A DNA stretch of 5,800 bases from an uncultured Bacillota bacterium. Lineage in GTDB: Bacteria > Bacillota > Clostridia > Peptostreptococcales > Anaerovoracaceae. Location of the stretch: NCBI GenBank assembly GCA_946629205.1, contig CAMOXP010000093.1, positions 1 through 5,800 on the forward strand. Reading direction: 5' to 3'. Under the pieces are notes generated by a model. The model did no database searches and had not been told where the DNA came from. It saw nothing but the letters and a program-made list of their open reading frames with translations. Position 1 is the stretch's first letter, and each line of letters starts with the position of its first letter. Made by a program: the position numbers and the translations under genes. This document shows positions 1-5,219 of the stretch, piece by piece.

Positions 1-102
1 GAGGAAAACAGTACTGAGGAAACCACAGAGGCGACCACTACAGAGAAAACAAACACGGAAGAAACACAAGCGGAGGAAACCACAAGTGATCAAGTTCAAT
101 AA
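1..102 (+). CDS. 3' end of an unidentified gene with a Thr/Glu-rich C-terminal tail (5' truncated)
   Basis: Frame 1 is open from the first base to a TAA at 100-102. It gives 33 residues made almost only of Glu, Thr, Ala, Asn and Gln (EENSTEETTEATTTEK, then NTEETQAEETTSDQVQ). There is no in-frame ATG, GTG or TTG, so this is the tail of a gene that begins outside the window. The low-complexity acidic/Thr pattern with recurring EET and EETT units resembles a disordered C-terminal extension of a membrane or surface protein, but nothing identifies the family. Its last 17 bases overlap the start of the aminotransferase gene, and its repeat contains that gene's ribosome binding site, so the two are probably co-transcribed and translationally linked. 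An alternative is that this frame is open by chance in purine-rich DNA, but the regular in-frame EET repetition argues for real coding. Confidence 0.6.
   Translation, partial: EENSTEETTEATTTEKTNTEETQAEETTSDQVQ
16..84 (+). repeat. Imperfect Glu/Thr-coding repeat with an exact 12-base direct repeat
   Basis: GAGGAAACCACA occurs exactly at 16-27 and again at 73-84. The copies are 57 bases (19 codons) apart and therefore in the same frame, coding EETT both times. Between them lie degenerate units such as ACCACTACAGAG and GAAGAAACA that keep the Glu/Thr theme. The second copy also supplies the Shine-Dalgarno of the downstream aminotransferase gene. The repeat may simply reflect the low-complexity protein tail; whether copy number varies between strains cannot be seen here. 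Confidence 0.6.
72..76 (+). promoter_or_regulatory. Ribosome binding site of the wecE-like gene, inside the upstream coding tail
   Basis: GGAGG at 72-76 lies nine bases before the GTG at 86-88, a normal Shine-Dalgarno distance. It decides the start: the next in-frame Met is residue 50, inside the conserved core. The protein read from the GTG begins MIKFN, which resembles the MIPFN start of Escherichia coli WecE as recalled. Confidence 0.75.
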
Positions 103-1222
103 AGCAAGCATAACGCAGCTTGAAGAGAAGTATCTGCTGGACGCGCTCCACGGCAGCGTCCTGTCGGGAGACGGCAAATACACAGATCTGGCTTATGAGG
201 AGCTCGACAAACGGTTCGGATTCGAGAGGATGCTCCTCACCACATCCGGAACAGCGTCGCTGGAGATGGCGTCGATCCTTTCCCGGATCGAACCCGGAGA
301 CGAGGTCATCGTGCCGTCGTTCACATTCTCATCGACGGTAAACGCTTTCCTGCTGCGGGGCGCTCATCCGGTGTTCTGCGATATCCGGCCCGATACCTGC
401 AATATCGATGAGATGCTGATCGAGGAACTGATCACGCCGAAGACAAAGGCCATCTGCGCGGTGGACTACGCCGGCGTACCCGCCGAAATGGACACCATCA
501 ACCGGATCGCGAAAGAGCATGGACTGATGGTGATCGAAGATGCTGCGCAGGCGTTGGGGTCCACATACAAAGGCAGGTTTGCCGGAACGCTCAGCGAACT
601 GGGGTGCTTCAGCTTCCATGAAACCAAAAACTATATTATGGGAGAAGGCGGAATGATCGTTGTGAATGAGGAGAGCCTCATGGACAGAGCAGAGATCATC
701 CGCGAGAAAGGAACCAACAGAAGACAGCTGATCCGGGGCGTTGTAGATAAATACTCTTGGCACGACATCGGATCTTCCTTCCTGCCGTCGGATCTGCTGG
801 CTGCGCTTCTGTATGCGCAGATACTGCGTTTCGATGAGATCATGGACAAGAGGATGCTCGTGTGGAACACCTATATGGAAGAACTGAAGGACCTGGAGAA
901 GCAGGGAATCATAGGGCTTCCGCAGGTGCCGGAGCACTGCACGCACAACGCGCATATGTTCAACCTGCTCCTGCCGACGCCGGAGGCGCGCAACGAATTC
1001 GGCGACCGGATGAGGGAGCACGGCATACAGGCCCATATCTGCTACGTTCCGCTGCACTCTGCACCGATGGGACAGAGCCTGGGATACAGCGAAGGCATGC
1101 TCCCGGTCACCGAGAGCTACGGGAAACGTCTCATCCGTCTGCCGCTGCACGCGGAACTGACAAAAGAAGACGCGCTGACAGTATGTGAGGAAGCCAGGAA
1201 GATCCTGTGCACGCTGGGATAA
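86..1222 (+). CDS. wecE: dTDP-4-amino-4,6-dideoxygalactose transaminase (DegT/DnrJ/EryC1/StrS family)
   Basis: This is a 378-residue PLP-dependent sugar aminotransferase. Enzymes of the WecE/RffA type convert dTDP-4-keto-6-deoxyglucose plus glutamate to dTDP-4-amino-4,6-dideoxygalactose (dTDP-Fuc4N) in the cytoplasm. Visible marks are the cofactor-site TSGTASLEM (residues 53-61), PGDEVIVPSFTF (70-81), the IEDAAQALGS segment (150-159) whose Asp152 should contact the PLP nitrogen, and SFHETKNY (176-183) with Lys181 as the Schiff-base lysine, followed by GEGG (186-189). EIIREKGTNR (203-212), DIGSSFLPSDL (227-237) and the NAHMF segment (288-292) also match the E. coli WecE pattern as recalled. 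Length and lysine position fit E. coli WecE (about 376 residues, Lys181). It starts at a GTG with GGAGG upstream and overlaps the preceding gene by 17 bases; the flippase gene follows after 16 bases. The genes making its dTDP-sugar substrate and the acetyltransferase that would give Fuc4NAc are not in the window. The family call is very firm; the exact 4-aminosugar product is likely but inferred. Confidence 0.92.
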   Translation: MIKFNKASITQLEEKYLLDALHGSVLSGDGKYTDLAYEELDKRFGFERMLLTTSGTASLEMASILSRIEPGDEVIVPSFTFSSTVNAFLLRGAHPVFCDIRPDTCNIDEMLIEELITPKTKAICAVDYAGVPAEMDTINRIAKEHGLMVIEDAAQALGSTYKGRFAGTLSELGCFSFHETKNYIMGEGGMIVVNEESLMDRAEIIREKGTNRRQLIRGVVDKYSWHDIGSSFLPSDLLAALLYAQILRFDEIMDKRMLVWNTYMEELKDLEKQGIIGLPQVPEHCTHNAHMFNLLLPTPEARNEFGDRMREHGIQAHICYVPLHSAPMGQSLGYSEGMLPVTESYGKRLIRLPLHAELTKEDALTVCEEARKILCTLG

Positions 1223-1238
1223 ACCATAGAACAGGCCG

Positions 1239-2525
1239 ATGCTCGCAGGAATAAGGAAGCTATTAGAAAAAACAAATAATCCGGAGCGCAGTGCGTATAT
1301 CTGGAACGCCATCAACGCAGCGCTTGCCGCGGTGGAATGTCCGGTCATCCTGATGGTGATGACCAGAACCAACGGCGTATATGATGCAGGCGTAATGAGT
1401 ATCGCTTATGCTGTGGCGAGCCTCATGCTGTATCTGGGGCAGTACGGGCTGAGGCGGTATCAGTCATCCGACGTGCTGGAGAAGTTCTCTTTCCGGGAGT
1501 ATCACGGCGTGAGGCTTCTCACCTGCACCGTGATGGCGCTGGTAAGTCTGGGGTACTGTATCTACGGCGCCATATGGCTGCATTATGACGTGAGCAAGTT
1601 CCTGGTCGTGCTGATCGTGTGCATGTGGAAATATGTGCAGGGATATACGGACGTGTTCCACGGCAGGATGCAGCAGGTCGGCAGACTGGATGTGGCGACC
1701 AAATGCTCCGCAGCCAGATATGTGCTGGAAATGCTGTCATGCTGCCTGGTGCTTGTGCTTACAAGCAATATGTTGCTGGCAGTGTCGGTCTGTCTCGTCG
1801 TATCGGTCGCCGAGGCGATGCTGACCAGCGTCAATGAGGGCAAACACTACGGCGGCAGCCTGAAGCCTGCCTTCAGCAGAGAAAAAACGAAGCTGCTGAT
1901 GATCGAAGGTTTTCCGATCTTCGTCAGCCTCTTCCTGAATGTATATATCGGCAACGCGCCGAAGTACGCCATCGACGCGATCCTGACCGAAGAGATCCAG
2001 GCGTATTACAACTTCATATTCATGCCGGCTTTCGTCGTCGGACTGATCGCGCACTTTATTTTCAACCCGATCCTGACGACGTACGCGAAACTGTGGGTGG
2101 CAGGCGAAAGGGATTCTTTCGTCAAGCTTGTGAAACTGATACGGAAGCAGTGCTACATCGTGCTGGGGCTCACGGCCCTCGGACTTGCTGTCGCCGCGAC
2201 CATCGGGATCCCTGTCATCTCCTTCGTGTTCGGCGTGGATCTGACAGGCTACAGAACAGAACTTGTGATCATCATGATCGGCGGCGGGATGCTCGCCTAC
2301 GCGACCTTCTTCGCCACGGTGCTGACGATCGTCAGGAAGCAGAAAGTGATGCTCATATGCTATGCAGCGGCGTCTGCAGCAGCTCTGTTCGTATCAAGAC
2401 CGATGGTCATCCACTTCGGGATGATGGGAGCGGCGGTACTGTACGCGGCCATCATGTCGTTCCTGGCCGTCATGCTGTTCATAACACTGTATGTTGGAAT
2501 AAAAAAAGAAAGGAAAAAACTGTAA
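1239..2525 (+). CDS. Polysaccharide flippase, Wzx-type (MOP/PST superfamily)
   Basis: This is a 428-residue, very hydrophobic integral membrane protein. By eye it has about 12 membrane helices, near residues 20-40, 48-68, 92-114, 118-138, 160-175, 177-196, 220-240, 255-280, 305-330, 340-362, 369-385 and 392-418, with a basic KKERKKL end. That topology and length fit Wzx-type flippases, which turn undecaprenyl-diphosphate-linked glycans from the cytoplasmic to the outer face. The N-terminal part (SAYIWNAINAAL, then GVMSIAYAVASL and GQYGLRRYQSSDV) resembles flippases of Gram-positive capsule and teichoic-acid clusters. The ATG at 1239 is chosen because a TAG at 1227-1229 closes the frame just upstream. 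Its Shine-Dalgarno is poor (only AGG at 1233-1235, three bases away), so initiation may rely on ribosomes finishing wecE 16 bases earlier. The stop overlaps the start of the TagD gene. The transported substrate is inferred from neighbours; a non-flippase MOP protein is less likely here. Confidence 0.85.
   Translation: MLAGIRKLLEKTNNPERSAYIWNAINAALAAVECPVILMVMTRTNGVYDAGVMSIAYAVASLMLYLGQYGLRRYQSSDVLEKFSFREYHGVRLLTCTVMALVSLGYCIYGAIWLHYDVSKFLVVLIVCMWKYVQGYTDVFHGRMQQVGRLDVATKCSAARYVLEMLSCCLVLVLTSNMLLAVSVCLVVSVAEAMLTSVNEGKHYGGSLKPAFSREKTKLLMIEGFPIFVSLFLNVYIGNAPKYAIDAILTEEIQAYYNFIFMPAFVVGLIAHFIFNPILTTYAKLWVAGERDSFVKLVKLIRKQCYIVLGLTALGLAVAATIGIPVISFVFGVDLTGYRTELVIIMIGGGMLAYATFFATVLTIVRKQKVMLICYAAASAAALFVSRPMVIHFGMMGAAVLYAAIMSFLAVMLFITLYVGIKKERKKL
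2509..2514 (+). promoter_or_regulatory. Ribosome binding site of the tagD-like gene within an A-rich junction
   Basis: AAAGGA at 2509-2514 sits ten bases before the ATG at 2525. It lies inside the last codons of the flippase gene (coding KKERKKL), in a conspicuously A-rich stretch with A7 at 2501-2507 and A6 at 2514-2519 and 2528-2533. The TAATG at 2523-2527 places the flippase stop and the tagD start one base over each other, which favours reinitiation. Confidence 0.65.
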
Positions 2526-2920
2526 TGAAAAAAGTGCTCACAGTAGGAGTATTCGACTACTTCCACCTGGGACATCTCAGACTTTTCAAGAACGCGAAGA
2601 AACTGGGCGACTATCTGATCGTTGCAGTCCAGGACGGGGACTTCATTCTGAAGTTCAAGCCGAACGCCAATGTGCTCTACACAACAGAACAGAGGCTGGA
2701 ACTGGTCGGAGCGCTGAAAGTAGTTGACGAAGTCACTACCTATCAGGCGGTGGATGAAGATATCCAGAAAATCGACTTCGACGTGTTCGCTATCGGCGGC
2801 GACCAGAACCACGAAGGTTTCCAGAGAGCAGTCAAATGGTGCGAGGAGCACGGCAAGGAGGTCATTCGCCTTCCGAGAACACCGGGCATCGCGTCATCGG
2901 AAATCAAGAAAAACCTTTAA
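2525..2920 (+). CDS. tagD: Glycerol-3-phosphate cytidylyltransferase (TagD-like)
   Basis: This 131-residue protein is close to the usual length of TagD (about 129). TagD makes CDP-glycerol from CTP and sn-glycerol-3-phosphate in the cytoplasm as the donor for poly(glycerol phosphate). The nucleotidyltransferase signature is GVFDYFHLGH (residues 8-17), with His14 and His17 forming the HxGH motif; AKKLGDYLIVAV (24-35) and VDEV (67-70) follow as in the family. Near the end RTPGIASS (118-125) stands where TagD has RTEGISTT. Differences from Bacillus TagD as recalled are Leu15 in place of Trp in HWGH, IASS for ISTT, GGDQNHEGF (91-99) for the GDDWEGKF region, and no Trp at all in the segment after VDEV. 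The cytidylyltransferase fold is firm and context favours glycerol-3-phosphate, but a related phospho-alcohol cannot be excluded. It overlaps the flippase stop and the next gene's start by one base each. Confidence 0.82.
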   Translation: MKKVLTVGVFDYFHLGHLRLFKNAKKLGDYLIVAVQDGDFILKFKPNANVLYTTEQRLELVGALKVVDEVTTYQAVDEDIQKIDFDVFAIGGDQNHEGFQRAVKWCEEHGKEVIRLPRTPGIASSEIKKNL

Positions 2921-4068
2921 TGAGCGTAACAGGCAAAATCAGGACAGCCTCGCGCGTCCTGAAGTTCATAAGTGAATACAAACGAGCGGGAGCAGGATCG
3001 AAGCTCGATCCGGACGCGGTGTTTTTCGTGACGGACGTTAGCGATACGCTGACGGGCAACTTAAAGTGCGTCTACGACCTTACTCCGGACCGGTTCACGA
3101 AGCATGTCTATGCCAAAAGCAAGCACATACACGCCCAGACCGACGAGGACATCCGGCGTATCGCAAGGGGTCTGGCCACCTGCGGACGTGTATTCCTGGA
3201 GGACGTCCTGGACTTCACGGAGTTTATGAACGTTGCGGACGGACAGCAGATCATCCAGCTCTGGCACGCCTGCGGCGCCTACAAGCAATTCGGATTCGCC
3301 CGGCCGGACGGACAGACCGGCGGCGTACGCGTCAGCAAAGGCCACCGCAAGTATACGGGCGCCATCGTGAGCGCCGAAGAGATCCGGCAGTGCTATGCAG
3401 ACGCCTACGATATACCGCTGGAGCGTGTGCACGCCACGGGGATCCCGCGGACGGATGTGTTCTTCGATGAAGCATACCGGGAGCAGGCCAGGCAGAGAGT
3501 CCTGGGCAAGTTCCCGCAGCTCGAGGGCAGGAAGAAGATCCTGTTTGCCCCTACCTACAGGGGAACAAAGATCGCCGACGCGACCTATGATTTCGACATG
3601 CTGGATCCGGAGCGGTTCATAAGAGAACTGGGAGAAGGATATACGCTGATGCTCAAGTGGCATCCTGCCATGGCGGGGAACCTGAAAAAGGGCGCGCCGT
3701 ATCCTTATGAAAAAAGTCTGGATGGCCTTTGCATGATCGATGTTTCAGAAGAGGACATCAATGATCTGATGATGGCGTCGGATATGATGATCACAGACTA
3801 TTCCTCCGCCATATTCGAGTATCTGCTTACGGACAAGCCGATCATATACTATGTGTATGACAGGGAAAATTACGCGGATACAAGGGGACTGTTTTACAGT
3901 TTTGAGGACTATGTGTATGGAGAGACGGCGCGGGATCAGGAGGAACTGACCCGGGCAGTCAGAAAGGAAAACCTGATGGCGGAACGGCGCGAGGTTTTCC
4001 GCAGAAGATTCATGTCTGCCTGTGACGGACACGCAGGGGAGAGAGTGTGCGAACGCTTTCTCAGGTGA
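2920..4068 (+). CDS. CDP-glycerol glycerophosphotransferase family protein (first copy)
   Basis: This 382-residue protein is about the size of TagB (381) and much shorter than polymerases such as TagF or TarL. Family members move polyol phosphate from CDP-glycerol or CDP-ribitol to lipid-linked acceptors at the inner membrane face. Visible family motifs are QLWHACGAYKQFG (residues 113-125, His116), HATGIPRTDVFF (171-182), ILFAPTYRG (207-215), LMLKWHP (243-249, His248), MMITDYSSAIFEY (289-301, with the Asp293-Tyr-Ser-Ser run) and KPIIYYVYD (306-314). The two His positions correspond to the family's conserved catalytic or donor-binding histidines. The start is the ATG in the TAATG at 2918-2922; it lacks a good Shine-Dalgarno, so it probably depends on translation of tagD. 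An earlier in-frame ATG at 2836 would add 28 residues that merely shadow the tagD C-terminus. Donor (glycerol or ribitol) and whether it primes or polymerises are unknown. Confidence 0.88.
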   Translation: MSVTGKIRTASRVLKFISEYKRAGAGSKLDPDAVFFVTDVSDTLTGNLKCVYDLTPDRFTKHVYAKSKHIHAQTDEDIRRIARGLATCGRVFLEDVLDFTEFMNVADGQQIIQLWHACGAYKQFGFARPDGQTGGVRVSKGHRKYTGAIVSAEEIRQCYADAYDIPLERVHATGIPRTDVFFDEAYREQARQRVLGKFPQLEGRKKILFAPTYRGTKIADATYDFDMLDPERFIRELGEGYTLMLKWHPAMAGNLKKGAPYPYEKSLDGLCMIDVSEEDINDLMMASDMMITDYSSAIFEYLLTDKPIIYYVYDRENYADTRGLFYSFEDYVYGETARDQEELTRAVRKENLMAERREVFRRRFMSACDGHAGERVCERFLR

Positions 4069-4078
4069 TGAGGCAACT

Positions 4079-5203
4079 ATGCTAGGAACACTGATAAAAA
4101 TCGGCACAGGAGCGCTCAATGCCGTGTACAGCGTCATGAAGCTCGCTCCGGTGAAAAACAGAATCGTATTCTTAAGCAGGCAGAGCAACAAGCCTTCGTA
4201 TGATATCAGGGCGCTGGAGACCTGGTTTAAGGAGCAGGGCTTCGAAACGGTCGTATTGTGCAGGGAAATGGGGCACGGGCCGGCCGCCCTCGCAGGATAC
4301 ATGCTGCATATGCTCAAGCAGATGCGCTGCATGGCGACGTCGAAGATGGTGATCCTGGACACCTACTGCATCGCCGCCTGCCTGCTCAGACACAGGGACG
4401 AACTGCTTATCGCGCAGATGTGGCACGCGCTGGGCTCTCTCAAGAAGTTCAGTTTGAGTATTCTGGATCAGGCCGGGGGACGCAGCAGCGAGACCGCAAA
4501 TATCATGCATATGCATGAACAATATGATATTATATTCACAAGCAGTGAGGCGAGCCGCGGCGCTTTTGCAGAAGCCTTCGGATATGACGAAGAAGCGCTG
4601 ACGGTCATGAGCCTGCCGCGGGTGGATGCGATCCTTGATCCGGAGCGCGATCAGAAGAACAGAGAGAACATCAGGAACGCCTATCCCCGGATCGGCGAAG
4701 GCGGCAGGAAGGTGCTGCTTTATGCGCCGACCTTCCGCAAGGGAAAGGATATTTCAGAGGACGTCAGGAAGCTGATCGACGCAGTCGATTACAGCAGGTA
4801 TGATCTGATCGTGAAACTGCATCCGCTGGATGCGGCGCGGATCGCTGGCGGGCAGGCGATCGTGGACAGGAAGTTTTCCACGATGGACATGCTCAGCGTC
4901 TGCGATGTGGTGATCACGGACTACTCTGCAGTGACCTATGAAGCGGCGCTGAAGGGAAAGCCCTTGGTATTTTACGCGTTCGACATTGGGGAATATATCG
5001 CGGGAAGAGATTTTTACTTGAACTACAACAGCGAAATACCGGGCCCGGTGCGGGAGACCGCCGCGGAAGTGATGGAGGTCATCAGCCGGGGCGAATGGGA
5101 ACCGGACAGGGTCAGGCAGTTCGCTGAAAAGTATATAGAAAAACGTGAGCACTGTACGGAAGAGATGGGGCAGTACCTTCTCAGCCGGATAGCAAACAAA
5201 TAG
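4079..5203 (+). CDS. CDP-glycerol glycerophosphotransferase family protein (second copy)
   Basis: This 374-residue protein is a second TagB/TagF-family polyol phosphotransferase. Motifs are AQMWHALGSLKKF (residues 112-124, His116), MSLPRVDAI (177-185), LLYAPTFRKG (213-222), IVKLHP (244-249, His248), VVITDYSAVTYEAA (277-290, Asp281) and KPLVFYAFD (294-302). It keeps the catalytic pattern of the preceding gene but differs strongly elsewhere. Its N-terminus (residues 1-25) looks like an amphipathic or weakly hydrophobic helix suited to membrane association, and NRIVFLSRQSNKPSYD (27-42) resembles the start of the transferase domain in this family. The ATG at 4079 has GAGG at 4070-4073 and follows the previous stop by ten bases. 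An in-frame ATG at 4022 would add 19 unconvincing residues lying inside the previous gene. It may act on a different donor or acceptor from its neighbour, which the nearby TarI makes plausible, but this is inference. Confidence 0.88.
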   Translation: MLGTLIKIGTGALNAVYSVMKLAPVKNRIVFLSRQSNKPSYDIRALETWFKEQGFETVVLCREMGHGPAALAGYMLHMLKQMRCMATSKMVILDTYCIAACLLRHRDELLIAQMWHALGSLKKFSLSILDQAGGRSSETANIMHMHEQYDIIFTSSEASRGAFAEAFGYDEEALTVMSLPRVDAILDPERDQKNRENIRNAYPRIGEGGRKVLLYAPTFRKGKDISEDVRKLIDAVDYSRYDLIVKLHPLDAARIAGGQAIVDRKFSTMDMLSVCDVVITDYSAVTYEAALKGKPLVFYAFDIGEYIAGRDFYLNYNSEIPGPVRETAAEVMEVISRGEWEPDRVRQFAEKYIEKREHCTEEMGQYLLSRIANK

Positions 5204-5209
5204 CAGATT

Positions 5210-5215
5210 GGAGGA
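5210..5215 (+). promoter_or_regulatory. Strong ribosome binding site of the tarI-like gene
   Basis: GGAGGA at 5210-5215 lies four bases before the ATG at 5220 (five if counted from GGAGG). It is the best Shine-Dalgarno in the window apart from that of wecE. It sits in the 16-base gap after the second transferase, so this gene can be translated independently of its neighbour. Confidence 0.75.
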
Positions 5216-5219
5216 GTTT

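Noticed and set aside
329..1372. A long antisense open frame (347 codons) opposite the wecE-like gene
   Set aside because: It lies almost wholly within a firmly identified gene and its translation shows no family motif. Long antisense frames are common in genes with GC-rich codon bias, and all real genes here are on the + strand.
2093..2524. In-frame upstream extension of tagD giving a 275-residue protein
   Set aside because: The added 144 residues are an out-of-frame reading of the flippase C-terminal half, rich in Arg, His and Asp without domain character. The Met at 2525 gives the normal TagD length and start. A frameshift fusion is kept only as a low-interest finding.
2836..2919. Longer start for the first transferase
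   Set aside because: The extra 28 residues come from an out-of-frame reading of the conserved tagD C-terminus and add no recognisable sequence, and the TAATG overlap at 2918-2922 gives a natural start.
4022..4078. Longer start for the second transferase
   Set aside because: It would overlap the previous gene by 47 bases and add 19 residues without hydrophobic or family character. The ATG at 4079 has GAGG close upstream and gives a plausible amphipathic N-terminus.
4503..4518. Perfect 16-base palindrome TCATGCATATGCATGA inside the second transferase gene
   Set aside because: It is explained by the codons for Met-His-Met-His flanked by ATC and GAA. It lies mid-gene with no second copy seen, and has no loop to form a terminator. 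It could be an operator only by coincidence.
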